Source: a virus. Taken from it: a DNA stretch of 24,895 bases. The DNA is taken from positions 1 to 24,895 of IMG/VR virus record IMGVR_UViG_3300008450_000418; one strand, written 5' to 3'. Each line of letters starts with the position of its first letter. Positions within the stretch are counted from its first letter, which is position 1. The translations under genes were made by a program, and so were the position numbers. The notes beneath the pieces are model-generated. The model had not been told where the DNA came from and made no database searches. It saw only the letters and a list, made by a program, of their open reading frames with translations. Shown piece after piece: positions 15,509 through 21,044 of this stretch.

Positions 15509-15663
15509 TATTTGGATTTTATTACAAAAATGATAAAAAGGAAGAAATTATTAGTAGAACAATTTCATCCTCAAGATTAAATGCAGCTAAATATTTTGCT
15601 GCTCGTAAACAATTAGAATTAAAACCTTTTTTAAAGGTGTTTGGAGTTAAAACTATAATTTAA
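15505..15663 (+). CDS. Small basic protein (52 aa), unknown function
   Basis: An ATG at 15505 opens a 52-residue frame that fills the gap between the last GT2 gene and the next gene exactly: it overlaps the GT2 stop as ATGA and the next start as TAATG. The product begins MIFGFYYKNDKKEEIISRTI and contains AAKYFAARKQLELKPFLKVF, so it looks like a short strand pair followed by an alpha helix, a pattern seen in small phage proteins that carry a repeated beta-alpha unit. No function is suggested. The double overlap is the main reason to call it. Confidence 0.7.
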   Translation: MIFGFYYKNDKKEEIISRTISSSRLNAAKYFAARKQLELKPFLKVFGVKTII

Positions 15664-16046
15664 TGAATTTGAGAAACTTTGGTAAAAATTTAAACTTAAA
15701 GCAAAAACAACCTGCTTCTAATAATACAAAAGCATTTTTTGTTGACATTGTAACTTTGTTTGACGGAGTGTATCAACGAACTATTGAAATGGATAGTTTT
15801 GGAATTAATATGGAAACTTATGATGATGGTTTCTATACATTGATTGAAAACCTAATATTAAAAATATATGGGGAATGGAAAACAGAATTAGTAATGTGGT
15901 ATGTTTATGATCGTTTTGATGAAAACGAACAACTAATGCCTTTATTACTACAGGAAGAAGAACAAGAAGAAGAGGAAGTATTTATTGAAACCCCTGAACA
16001 ACTGTGGGATTTGCTTAAAAAAATAGAAAAAAAATCAAAAAAATAA
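15663..16046 (+). CDS. Unknown protein with an acidic tail (127 aa)
   Basis: This 127-residue protein is not recognised. The first 25 residues are basic and Asn/Gln-rich (GKNLNLKQKQPASNN), the middle is compact and aromatic (FYTLIENLILKIYGEWKTEL, MWYVYDRF), and residues 98-107 are a nearly pure run of Glu/Gln (EEEQEEEEVF), followed by a lysine-rich end. Such acidic tracts occur in DNA mimics and in linker regions, but there is no further support for either. It starts in a TAATG overlap with the 52-residue gene and ends 19 bases before a zinc-finger gene. Confidence 0.7.
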   Translation: MNLRNFGKNLNLKQKQPASNNTKAFFVDIVTLFDGVYQRTIEMDSFGINMETYDDGFYTLIENLILKIYGEWKTELVMWYVYDRFDENEQLMPLLLQEEEQEEEEVFIETPEQLWDLLKKIEKKSKK

Positions 16047-16054
16047 AAGTTATA

Positions 16055-16063
16055 TATTTAGAG
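16055..16063 (+). promoter_or_regulatory. TATTTA box 11 bases before a start codon
   Basis: TATTTAGAG begins at 16055, exactly 11 bases before the ATG at 16066, as at three other genes (17010, 18400, 21770). There is no TTTGG at the usual distance upstream. If it acts as a -10 element, the transcript would start at or next to the ATG. Confidence 0.35.
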
Positions 16064-16065
16064 TT

Positions 16066-16350
16066 ATGAATTGTATTAAATGCGGAGAAGAAATACCTGC
16101 AGGTAGATTAAAAGCCTTACCCGGAGCAAAAACATGTGTTAATTGTTCTGGTGTACAGAAAAAAGGTGTAGTTACAATAATGAAGGGTGAGGGAGATCAT
16201 ACTTGGATTGAAACTATTCATTTAGATCATGAGGATTATGTTAAGTATATGGAAGCAGAAAAGAAAATTAAGTTTCCAACTGAATTAGATCCCCTAGATG
16301 ATTCAGATATACATCACAAATCTAGTAAAACTAAATTAGAGGAGGAATAA
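16066..16350 (+). CDS. DksA/TraR-type C4 zinc-finger protein (94 aa)
   Basis: The N-terminus is the DksA/TraR zinc finger: C3 and C6 in CIKCGEEIP, then RLKALPGAKTC with C24, and C27. In DksA/TraR proteins this finger sits at the base of a coiled coil that enters the RNA polymerase secondary channel. Here the finger is N-terminal and the preceding coiled coil is missing, so an effect on RNA polymerase is not assured. The rest is acidic with a histidine-rich patch (GDHTWIETIHLDHEDYV). It ends in TAATG overlap with the HNH-like gene (16350). Short proteins of this kind are common in phages, with unknown role. Confidence 0.75.
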   Translation: MNCIKCGEEIPAGRLKALPGAKTCVNCSGVQKKGVVTIMKGEGDHTWIETIHLDHEDYVKYMEAEKKIKFPTELDPLDDSDIHHKSSKTKLEEE

Positions 16351-16997
16351 TGCCTAAAGCTAAACATTTTAGTAAAGAACAAATCATCAACGCTATGGAT
16401 AAAACAAAATCCGTACGTGGTGCGGCTCGTTACTTAAATTGTTCATATCAACATCTTAAAAAATGGATGAAATTTTATAAAGATGAGGCCACAGGAAAAA
16501 CACTATTCGAATCACATAAGAATCAATCAGGGAAAGGTGTACCTAAATTTTTAAGTCATGCTCCCTTTGGTAGAAAAGAACCAGCTATTTTAGATATTAT
16601 AAATGGTGTAGTTGATCCTTCAAACTTTAACCCCCAAAAGATCAAATACAGAATGATTGAGGGTGGTTATTTAAAGGAGGAATGTTATAGATGTGGTTTT
16701 AATGAACGTCGAGTATTAGATTATAAAATACCTTTATTAATGCACTTTAAAAATGGTAATAAACAAAATTATACTCTTGAAAATGTAGAAATGCTATGTT
16801 ATAATTGTTATTACCTTTCAGTTGGGGATTTATATACTGGTAAGCAAATTGAATCTATTGAAGATCATAAACCAATAAATAATGGTCATGTTGATTGGGA
16901 GGTAGATGAATATACTTTAGAACGTTTTAAAGAATTAGGATTATATGATTCTAAACCTTTAGATGATGACCCATACAGCTTAGTATCTAGACTTTAA
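16350..16997 (+). CDS. Helix-turn-helix plus HNH-like zinc protein (215 aa)
   Basis: Residues 8-41 form a helix-turn-helix (SKEQIINAMDKTKSVRGAAR and YLNCSYQHLKKWMKF) of the type that recognises DNA in Fis-like and terminase-related proteins. Residues 112-153 resemble an HNH/zinc module: C112-x2-C115, then LLMHFKNGNKQNYTLENVEM with H132 and N145, then C150-x2-C153. In active HNH enzymes the last histidine follows the second CxxC as CxxCH, and the core has two adjacent histidines; here those places hold Tyr154 and Phe133. It may be a zinc-stabilised DNA-binding protein or a weakly active homing-type endonuclease. It starts in a TAATG overlap. Confidence 0.7.
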   Translation: MPKAKHFSKEQIINAMDKTKSVRGAARYLNCSYQHLKKWMKFYKDEATGKTLFESHKNQSGKGVPKFLSHAPFGRKEPAILDIINGVVDPSNFNPQKIKYRMIEGGYLKEECYRCGFNERRVLDYKIPLLMHFKNGNKQNYTLENVEMLCYNCYYLSVGDLYTGKQIESIEDHKPINNGHVDWEVDEYTLERFKELGLYDSKPLDDDPYSLVSRL

Positions 16998-16998
16998 A

Positions 16999-17009
16999 TA
17001 TTTATAATA
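16999..17009 (+). promoter_or_regulatory. TATTTATAATA box 11 bases before a GTG start
   Basis: TATTTATAATA begins one base after the HNH-like gene's stop and ends directly at the GTG at 17010. The same 11-mer follows the stop of the gene at 19623 (20049-20059). Its placement suggests a -10-like element that gives a leaderless message. Confidence 0.35.
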
Positions 17010-17165
17010 GTGAAAAAGAAAAAACATGATAAGTTAGTTAGGGATTATGATAAACAAAAGGAAAAACACCTTGAGAAACTTGCAACCCAAAAACTAAAAG
17101 ATCAAGATAAAGCAGATCACTTACGCACAAAATATATTAACACAGACTTTTTAAATTTATTTTAA
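17010..17165 (+). CDS. Small highly charged protein (51 aa), GTG start
   Basis: A 51-residue frame starting with GTG at 17010 fills the space between the HNH-like gene and the gene at 17168. The product is almost all lysine, aspartate, glutamate and glutamine (KKKKHDKLVRDYDKQKEKHL and on), ending in TKYINTDFLNLF, so it would be a single charged helix with a hydrophobic end. No ATG exists in frame; GTG is preferred because the TATTTAT box lies exactly 11 bases before it and the stop is two bases from the next start. No function can be given. Confidence 0.6.
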   Translation: MKKKKHDKLVRDYDKQKEKHLEKLATQKLKDQDKADHLRTKYINTDFLNLF

Positions 17166-17167
17166 TT

Positions 17168-17473
17168 ATGGCAGGAGAAATTACCGTTAACAACTCTGAT
17201 GAATTTCAAGAGATGGTTGACAATAAAGATTTTAGAATAGCTAAAGCAATCGTTGAATCTATTTTAGAAAATTTAAATACAAAAAAGAAAAACGTACATA
17301 TACTATCTGTTGCTTGTGTTGAAGATCAAGCAATTTATGACTTAACTTTAGATAGAAAATTCTTTGTAGATACACTAGAAGAAAATTTAAAATACTACAT
17401 TGAGCAAGAGCGATATGAGGAATGCCAACAGATAGTAGAAGCTATAAAAAAGCTTAAAGAAAAATCCAAGTAA
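17168..17473 (+). CDS. Unknown soluble helical protein (101 aa)
   Basis: This 101-residue acidic protein is not recognised. It looks mostly helical: NSDEFQEMVDNKDFRIAKAI, a short strand-like piece KNVHILSVACV, then VDTLEENLKYYIEQERYEEC and a lysine-rich C-terminal helix. The two C-terminal helices resemble a small tetratricopeptide-like hairpin. It starts three bases after the charged small gene (TTTTAATTATG context). A 48-base gap with a promoter follows, so it closes its operon. Confidence 0.7.
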   Translation: MAGEITVNNSDEFQEMVDNKDFRIAKAIVESILENLNTKKKNVHILSVACVEDQAIYDLTLDRKFFVDTLEENLKYYIEQERYEECQQIVEAIKKLKEKSK

Positions 17474-17474
17474 A

Positions 17475-17506
17475 TTTGGTCATCTAAAGGTCAATTATTA
17501 TATTGA
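17475..17506 (+). promoter_or_regulatory. Bacteroidota-type promoter ahead of the membrane/lysis pair
   Basis: TTTGG at 17475-17479 and TATATTGA at 17499-17506 are 20 bases apart (TTG to TA). The ATG at 17522 follows a 15-base stretch ending AAATAAGTT. GGTCA occurs twice (17478 and 17489) in the spacer, and an inverted repeat overlaps the -7 box, so this copy could also hold an operator. Confidence 0.55.
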
Positions 17507-17507
17507 C
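17490..17507 (+). repeat. Inverted repeat across the -7 box of the 17475 promoter
   Basis: GTCAAT (17490-17495) and ATTGAC (17502-17507) are perfect inverted copies around a TATTAT centre. The dyad overlaps the TATATTGA box, so it could be a repressor site or, in RNA read from upstream, a weak hairpin. Confidence 0.4.
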
Positions 17508-17521
17508 AACAAAAATAAGTT

Positions 17522-17839
17522 ATGAAAAATTTAATCACAGAAGAATTCAAGGAAAAATTCAAAGCAGCATTTGCTCGTTTTATGAACATTACCATTGTAT
17601 CATCAACTTTGATTGCAGGTTTTGGTTTGGGCTATTACTTTCAAGAATTAAAGATGAAACCTAAAGCCGTTAATGAAACTATTTTAAACAAAGAAGTCAG
17701 AATTGCAATCGATTCAGAAGATAAATTGATTATGATGGATCGTAAAACTGGTGGTTATACTATTTATAGTGATTCTATTGGTAGAATTATCTTCAAAATG
17801 TATGCTACTAAAATTGCTAGTCCTGTAGTAATTAAATAA
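17522..17839 (+). CDS. Small single-pass membrane protein (105 aa)
   Basis: A hydrophobic segment at about 22-40 (NITIVSSTLIAGFGLGYYF) follows a basic amphipathic start (EEFKEKFKAAFARF), so the protein is probably anchored with its N-terminus inside and the remaining 65 residues outside. The outer part carries short beta-like pieces (VRIAIDSEDKLIMMDRKTGG). No family is recognised. It stands two bases before the lytic transglycosylase gene, behind a promoter of its own, so a role in lysis or in spanning the envelope is plausible. It does not look like a classic holin, having one membrane segment and a large outer part. Confidence 0.75.
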   Translation: MKNLITEEFKEKFKAAFARFMNITIVSSTLIAGFGLGYYFQELKMKPKAVNETILNKEVRIAIDSEDKLIMMDRKTGGYTIYSDSIGRIIFKMYATKIASPVVIK

Positions 17840-17841
17840 TT

Positions 17842-18375
17842 ATGAGTACTTTTGCTAAATTAAAAAATTGGTATTTAGTTATAATCTTAGGTATTATTGG
17901 ATTAATGTATATCAATGTTAACCAACGCCTAGATTATTTTGAAGAACGTTTAGATTTAGCTAGCGGAACTATTTCACTCCAGATGTATGAATCAATTGAA
18001 CACTGGAGTGATAGTTTTGACATTCCAAAACATATTGCTTATAATGTTGCTTATCTAGAGACTCGTTATCAAGGTCCATTTCATTTTGATTATAACCCAT
18101 ACCAAAAATCATATGCTGGTGCAGTAGGTCCTATGCAAATTATTACTCGTTGGGCTAGACCTTATGTTAGAGGTCGTATTAGTGAGAAAGAATTAAAAAC
18201 TAATATTGACTTAAATGTTAAAATTAGTATGCAAATGCTTCGTAAATGGTATTCAATTCACCACGATTGGACACTAGCTTGTGGTGCTTATAATTCAGGT
18301 AGTCCAATTAGAAATGAATATGCTGTTTATGCTACTACCAATAAAAATTATAAAAATAAATGGGAAAGACTTTAA
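17842..18375 (+). CDS. Membrane-anchored lytic transglycosylase (SLT domain, 177 aa)
   Basis: This enzyme would cleave peptidoglycan glycan strands to form anhydro-muropeptides. Residues 10-25 are a membrane anchor (WYLVIILGIIGLMYIN) preceded by lysines, with no cleavage site. The catalytic domain shows the SLT motifs in order: E73 in YLETRYQ (the catalytic glutamate), GAVGPMQI at 93-100 and CGAYNSG at 147-153. At 177 residues it is a minimal domain. It may act at lysis or, if packaged, in opening the wall at entry; the anchor argues for lysis. It starts two bases after the membrane protein gene at 17522, probably translated from the same message. Confidence 0.85.
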   Translation: MSTFAKLKNWYLVIILGIIGLMYINVNQRLDYFEERLDLASGTISLQMYESIEHWSDSFDIPKHIAYNVAYLETRYQGPFHFDYNPYQKSYAGAVGPMQIITRWARPYVRGRISEKELKTNIDLNVKISMQMLRKWYSIHHDWTLACGAYNSGSPIRNEYAVYATTNKNYKNKWERL

Positions 18376-18382
18376 AAATAAA

Positions 18383-18404
18383 GCCATGTATTTATCAGCA
18401 TGGC
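18383..18404 (+). promoter_or_regulatory. Inverted repeat around a TATTTAT box, covering a start codon
   Basis: GCCATG (18383-18388) and CATGGC (18399-18404) are perfect inverted copies around TATTTATCAG, and the second copy contains the ATG of the gene at 18400. TATTTATCAGC lies exactly 11 bases before that ATG. At the DNA level this could be an operator around a -10 element; in a longer transcript it would hide the start codon in a hairpin. Confidence 0.45.
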
Positions 18405-18555
18405 AGCAGCAAAATCTAAAAAAACATCAATAAGCGCTTCATCGCTTTACAAAGAAAAACCCAAAAGATCTAGAAAAGGTATTCACGCTAAAACTAAAAT
18501 GAGTAAAAATAAAAATTCAAAAAATTATACAAAAGTATCAGTAGGACAAGGTTAA
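18400..18555 (+). CDS. Small basic protein (51 aa) of a phage-type family
   Basis: The 51-residue product is strongly basic, beginning MAAAKSKKTSISASSLYKEK and containing RSRKGIHAKTKMSKNKNSKN and a final SVGQG. I recall small phage proteins with the same HAKTK...SKNY...GQG pattern, so this is probably a conserved phage gene, but its role is unknown. The composition suggests nucleic-acid or ribosome binding. It follows the TATTTAT box at 11 bases, and its start is in an inverted repeat. The gene at 18565 starts 9 bases after its stop. It is too short for ordinary ORF length cut-offs. Confidence 0.7.
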   Translation: MAAAKSKKTSISASSLYKEKPKRSRKGIHAKTKMSKNKNSKNYTKVSVGQG

Positions 18556-18564
18556 TTAAAGTTT

Positions 18565-18702
18565 ATGAGTAAAACAAGTAACAATCAAAAATTGGAAGTT
18601 CTTAAAATTTGGTTAGATGATTTAAAGAAAAACCACAAAGTAAGAAAACAAAAACAAAGACAAGCATCTAAATGGATTGAAGAAATAGAAGATGAAGCCT
18701 AA
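18565..18702 (+). CDS. Small basic helical protein (45 aa), unknown function
   Basis: The 45-residue frame starts at an ATG preceded by TTAAAGTTT, the A-rich context used elsewhere, and ends overlapping the next gene by 11 bases. The product (containing KLEVLKIWLDDLKKNHKVR and KWIEEIEDEA) looks like one or two helices with a basic middle and an acidic end. No family is recognised. Support comes from the start context and the overlap. Confidence 0.6.
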   Translation: MSKTSNNQKLEVLKIWLDDLKKNHKVRKQKQRQASKWIEEIEDEA

Positions 18703-18856
18703 AGATCCAGCAGTAGAATTTTTTGATAGTATGCCTGATCAATTGCTGATAAAATTAGCAATGTATGATTGGATATCTCTATGTAAAATATGTACTGCAT
18801 TAGCTTTAGATTTACAATTACTTAAAGAAGAAATGGAGAGAGATTTGGGATCCTGA
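18692..18856 (+). CDS. Small helical protein (54 aa), unknown function
   Basis: The frame opens with ATG at 18692 inside the end of the previous gene and runs to 18856. The product begins MKPKDPAVEFFDSMPDQLLI and continues with an amphipathic helix including two cysteines (LCKICTALALDL) and an acidic end. It might be a small protein-binding or coiled-coil peptide. Its last codons overlap the stem-loop and promoter that precede the SWIM gene. No function is suggested. Confidence 0.6.
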   Translation: MKPKDPAVEFFDSMPDQLLIKLAMYDWISLCKICTALALDLQLLKEEMERDLGS

Positions 18857-18864
18857 ATCTCTCT
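18837..18864 (+). terminator. Stem-loop at the end of the 18692 gene
   Basis: AGAGAGATT (18837-18845) and AATCTCTCT (18856-18864) form a perfect 9-bp stem with a TGGGATCCTG loop. The stop codon of the upstream gene is in the 3' arm. It ends where the TTCGTATATTCA box starts, so it may terminate upstream transcripts while the promoter starts new ones. Confidence 0.5.
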
Positions 18865-18875
18865 TCGTATATTCA
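18844..18875 (+). promoter_or_regulatory. Bacteroidota-type promoter of the SWIM-domain gene
   Basis: TTTGG (18844-18848) and TATATTCA (18868-18875) are 20 bases apart. The leader from the -7 box to the ATG (18892) ends AATAAAGGTT, shared with the copies at 19572 and 20994. Confidence 0.65.
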
Positions 18876-18891
18876 CATCATAATAAAGGTT

Positions 18892-19353
18892 ATGGCATTA
18901 CACCAAGTAATAGAAAAACACAAAGTAAACATTTTAGGTCAAGAAATTACCTACACAAACAAATTTATTAAATATACTGAAAAAACTAGTTATGGTTTTA
19001 AACCAAGTTCTAGTTTAATTAGTCATGCTAGTAGATTATTTAAATATACTCACGAGCATTCTTACTTACCTCCAACATTAATAGTTTTAAAAGGTCAAAA
19101 GTATATTATGCCTAGTTGGCAAAAGGTACATCCTGAAACTACTTACAATGATATTGAATGGATTAAACCTACTAAACCAGTAGAAGTACCTGTTGAAAAA
19201 AATACTTGGAAATTTGAATCAAGTAGTGAACCCGGTCATTTTTATACAGTTAAACAATCAGGTTTAAAATTAACTTGTAACTGTTCAGGTTTTTGGAGAG
19301 CTAAAGATCGTCGTTGTAAACACGTTAAAGAAGTAGAACAAAAAATAAAGTAA
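18892..19353 (+). CDS. SWIM zinc-finger protein (153 aa)
   Basis: The C-terminal 45 residues form a SWIM zinc finger: after GHFYTVKQSGLKLTC come C129, C131, and then C142 and H144 (CxC then CxH, with RRCKH). SWIM fingers bind DNA or protein and occur in SWI2/SNF2 ATPases, MULE transposases and many small phage proteins. The first 105 residues look like a small alpha/beta domain I do not recognise (SYLPPTLIVLKGQKYIMPSW). It has its own promoter and starts at an ATG after AATAAAGGTT. It overlaps the next start as TAATG. The zinc site is clear, the target is unknown. Confidence 0.82.
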   Translation: MALHQVIEKHKVNILGQEITYTNKFIKYTEKTSYGFKPSSSLISHASRLFKYTHEHSYLPPTLIVLKGQKYIMPSWQKVHPETTYNDIEWIKPTKPVEVPVEKNTWKFESSSEPGHFYTVKQSGLKLTCNCSGFWRAKDRRCKHVKEVEQKIK

Positions 19354-19571
19354 TGATAACAAATAAACGCCCCGTAAAATCAAAAATCGAAATCGATTTA
19401 CAAGGTCCTGAGGGTAATGCATTTGCATTATTGGCTCTTGCTAAGGATTTATCTAATAAATTAGACCTAGATTGGAATTATATATATTCAGAAATGACAA
19501 GTGGTAATTATGAAAATCTATTACAAGTAATGGACCATTATTTTGGTGATTTAATAGTCATGTATAGGTAA
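19353..19571 (+). CDS. Conserved small protein (72 aa), unknown function
   Basis: The product begins MITNKRPVKSKIEIDLQGPE and continues GNAFALLALAKDLSNKLDLD, ending in NYENLLQVMDHYFGDLIVMY. I recall phage proteins with the same plan (KIEIDL.GPEGNAF, then an EM.SG.Y..L...F...FGD...Y ending), so it is probably a conserved accessory gene of tailed phages, but no function is known to me. It starts in a TAATG overlap with the SWIM gene and stops one base before the next promoter's TTTGG. Confidence 0.75.
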   Translation: MITNKRPVKSKIEIDLQGPEGNAFALLALAKDLSNKLDLDWNYIYSEMTSGNYENLLQVMDHYFGDLIVMYR

Positions 19572-19603
19572 TTTGGAATCTTAAAGAATGATTCGTATAT
19601 TCA
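19572..19603 (+). promoter_or_regulatory. Bacteroidota-type promoter of the 19623 gene
   Basis: TTTGG (19572-19576) and TATATTCA (19596-19603) are 20 bases apart, directly after the stop of the previous gene. GAATC (19576-19580) and GATTC (19590-19594) form a short dyad in the spacer. The leader to the ATG at 19623 ends AATAAAGGTT. Confidence 0.65.
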
Positions 19604-19622
19604 TGTCATAATAATAAAGGTT

Positions 19623-20048
19623 ATGGAAAAAACAGAACACAGAGGTAGACCAAAAGAAACACCAGCAGTAGTACTTGACAAGTGGACTAGAGAATTTTAT
19701 GAAGTACCTACTAAACCTGAATTAGGTTGGAAAAGTGTTTGGCATTATGATAAAAGTAAGAATGCAACTGGTCCTCATAAAACAGAAATAACTTATCCTA
19801 AAGGTTATAAACACGATAAAGTTAAAGCCGAAAAAGGTAAAGCATATAATGGACAACCTGTGGTAATGGTATTTAAAACATCAGAACGTTCAAATGCTAA
19901 AACCAAAATGAAAGTTTGGAATAACGAAAACATTGATTACATTATTTCAGCACCAACACTACCAGGTGTACCTGATAATGCTGTTATTTTAGAATGTGGT
20001 GTTGGTGAAAGTTTTATTGATGTTTGGAAATTAAAATACTCTTTATAA
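19623..20048 (+). CDS. Unknown protein (141 aa)
   Basis: I do not recognise this protein. It starts with a basic, Pro-rich piece (EKTEHRGRPKETPAVVLDKW) and has a middle rich in Lys, Tyr and Gly (ITYPKGYKHDKVKAEKGKAY), followed by a segment that looks like a small beta domain (QPVVMVFKTSER, NIDYIISAPTLPGVPDNAVI) and a C-terminal GESFIDVWKLKY. No signal peptide or membrane segment. It has its own promoter, which suggests independent expression. A TTTGG also occurs near its end, before the TATTTATAATA box that precedes the next gene. Confidence 0.72.
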   Translation: MEKTEHRGRPKETPAVVLDKWTREFYEVPTKPELGWKSVWHYDKSKNATGPHKTEITYPKGYKHDKVKAEKGKAYNGQPVVMVFKTSERSNAKTKMKVWNNENIDYIISAPTLPGVPDNAVILECGVGESFIDVWKLKYSL

Positions 20049-20059
20049 TATTTATAATA
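20049..20059 (+). promoter_or_regulatory. TATTTATAATA box before the 20067 gene
   Basis: The same 11-mer as at 16999 directly follows the stop of the upstream gene; the ATG is 18 bases from its first T. TTTGG at 20023-20027 would give a 22-base spacing to it, so it may be a variant of either promoter class. Confidence 0.4.
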
Positions 20060-20066
20060 TATAATT

Positions 20067-20795
20067 ATGGCAACACGTGCATTAATTGGATATTTGGATA
20101 CAGATGGTGATACCAAATTAACAACTACATATAACCACTACGATGGTTATCCTCAAAATTTAGGTAAAGGATTAAACGATTTTTATAGTAGTGATGCTAA
20201 AGCAGAAGAAATTGCTAATGTAGGATATATTTCATTTTTAGATGGTGAAACCGGTGAATGGGACGCTAAAAACAAATCAACAGCTGATGTAGTTCAACTA
20301 CCTGATAATTTCAATGAAGCTATGATGACAATAGCTGAAGAAATTGATAAAATAGGTGCTGATTATGGCTACATTTGGGATAATGAAAATGAGGAATGGA
20401 TTACTGTTAAAAACAATGGTATTGGAAAAATGGCCGAAGATTTAGAAATGAATTTAGCTCATTTAAAAGGTAAATTCGATATGATGCCTGAACGACCTGA
20501 ACAAACTATGGAAAATAAAGATAAAATTAAAGAAGGAACTTGGTCAGTATTACCTAATCGTATTCCTGAATTCATCAAAGCAATGGAAAATATTAAAGAA
20601 GAATTCCATAGTGTAGTAGGAGATGATACAGTTTACAATCACTTAGATGCCGCTATTGAAGCCGCTCAAGATTTAATGTCAATGGGTTCAGCACCTGAAA
20701 TCCCAGGATTTGAAGGTACTAAAGCAGCATTAGATAATTTATTTGAAGAACAATTTGTTCGCCAAATGAAATACAGAGCAGGTATTATTAAATAA
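20067..20795 (+). CDS. Conserved phage-type protein of unknown function (242 aa)
   Basis: The N-terminus MATRALIGYLDTDGD..., with TTTYNHYDGYPQNLGKGLND, follows a pattern I know from phage and plasmid proteins (ALIG...DG...Y.H.DGYP...G..L...Y). Function is not established to my knowledge. The rest is acidic and mostly helical, with FNEAMMTIAEEIDKIGADYG, an aspartate-rich IWDNENEEWITVKNNG strand pair, and FIKAMENIKEEFHSVVGDDT further on. No catalytic motif is evident. It is the largest of the accessory genes between 18.4 and 22 kb. It is followed by a palindrome and a terminator-like hairpin. Confidence 0.75.
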   Translation: MATRALIGYLDTDGDTKLTTTYNHYDGYPQNLGKGLNDFYSSDAKAEEIANVGYISFLDGETGEWDAKNKSTADVVQLPDNFNEAMMTIAEEIDKIGADYGYIWDNENEEWITVKNNGIGKMAEDLEMNLAHLKGKFDMMPERPEQTMENKDKIKEGTWSVLPNRIPEFIKAMENIKEEFHSVVGDDTVYNHLDAAIEAAQDLMSMGSAPEIPGFEGTKAALDNLFEEQFVRQMKYRAGIIK

Positions 20796-20796
20796 C

Positions 20797-20811
20797 TTAG
20801 AATCATTCTAA
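20797..20811 (+). repeat. Perfect 15-bp palindrome after the 20067 gene
   Basis: TTAGAAT C ATTCTAA begins one base after the stop at 20795. It is followed six bases later by a stronger hairpin, so the two together could end transcription. Confidence 0.5.
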
Positions 20812-20816
20812 ATGAA

Positions 20817-20845
20817 AAAGGGATTTGGCTTTGTCGGATCCCTTT
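20817..20845 (+). terminator. Stem-loop terminator between 20067 and 20860 genes
   Basis: AAAGGGATTTGG and TCGGATCCCTTT pair over 12 positions (three G-U) around a CTTTG loop. The 3' arm ends where CGTATATTTCC begins. The 5' arm contains the TTTGG of the promoter. Confidence 0.55.
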
Positions 20846-20855
20846 CGTATATTTC
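20824..20855 (+). promoter_or_regulatory. Bacteroidota-type promoter of the 20860 gene, short leader
   Basis: TTTGG (20824-20828) and TATATTTC (20848-20855) are 20 bases apart. The ATG at 20860 is only 12 bases from the T of the -7 box, so the message would be leaderless or nearly so, unlike the neighbouring copies. Confidence 0.6.
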
Positions 20856-20859
20856 CAAC

Positions 20860-21006
20860 ATGATGAAAGAGCAAGACGAAAATCAATTCAACGGTTTATC
20901 AAGAGGTCAAGTGAAACAAATCATTAGACGTAACATGGTTACCCGTGTCAAAGCCAGTAAAAAGGTTTATGACAGAAAAAAAGAAAGAAAAAATTTGGAA
21001 TTTTAA
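20860..21006 (+). CDS. Small basic protein (48 aa), unknown function
   Basis: The open frame reaches back to an ATG at 20812, but that start lies before the hairpin and promoter, so I start at 20860 (a second ATG follows at 20863). The product begins MMKEQDENQFNGLSRGQVKQ and ends in a strongly basic helix (KASKKVYDRKKERKNLEF). The second half looks like an RNA- or DNA-binding helix. No family is recognised. The stop lies in the spacer of the next promoter. Confidence 0.6.
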   Translation: MMKEQDENQFNGLSRGQVKQIIRRNMVTRVKASKKVYDRKKERKNLEF

Positions 21007-21025
21007 GAAAAAGTTCGTATATTCA
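20994..21025 (+). promoter_or_regulatory. Bacteroidota-type promoter of the 21045 gene
   Basis: TTTGG (20994-20998) and TATATTCA (21018-21025) are 20 bases apart, and the TTTGG lies within the end of the previous gene. The leader to the ATG at 21045 ends AATAAAGGTT. Confidence 0.65.
20998..21016 (+). terminator. Hairpin in the spacer of the 20994 promoter
   Basis: GAATTTT (20998-21004) and AAAGTTC (21010-21016) pair over 7 positions (one G-U) around AAGAA. It fills the promoter spacer and includes the upstream stop codon. Weak as a terminator. Confidence 0.35.
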
Positions 21026-21044
21026 CGGTATAGAAATAAAGGTT

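Noticed and set aside
16999-20059. TATTTATA boxes as T4 late promoters
   Set aside because: T4 late promoters read TATAAATA on the coding strand; these boxes are its complement. The match is to the wrong strand and may be chance in AT-rich DNA, so I kept only the spacing observation.
20812-20859. Earlier ATG (20812) for the small basic protein
   Set aside because: The region is a terminator-like hairpin and a promoter, so translation from it is unlikely; the ATG at 20860 lies 12 bases after the -7 box.
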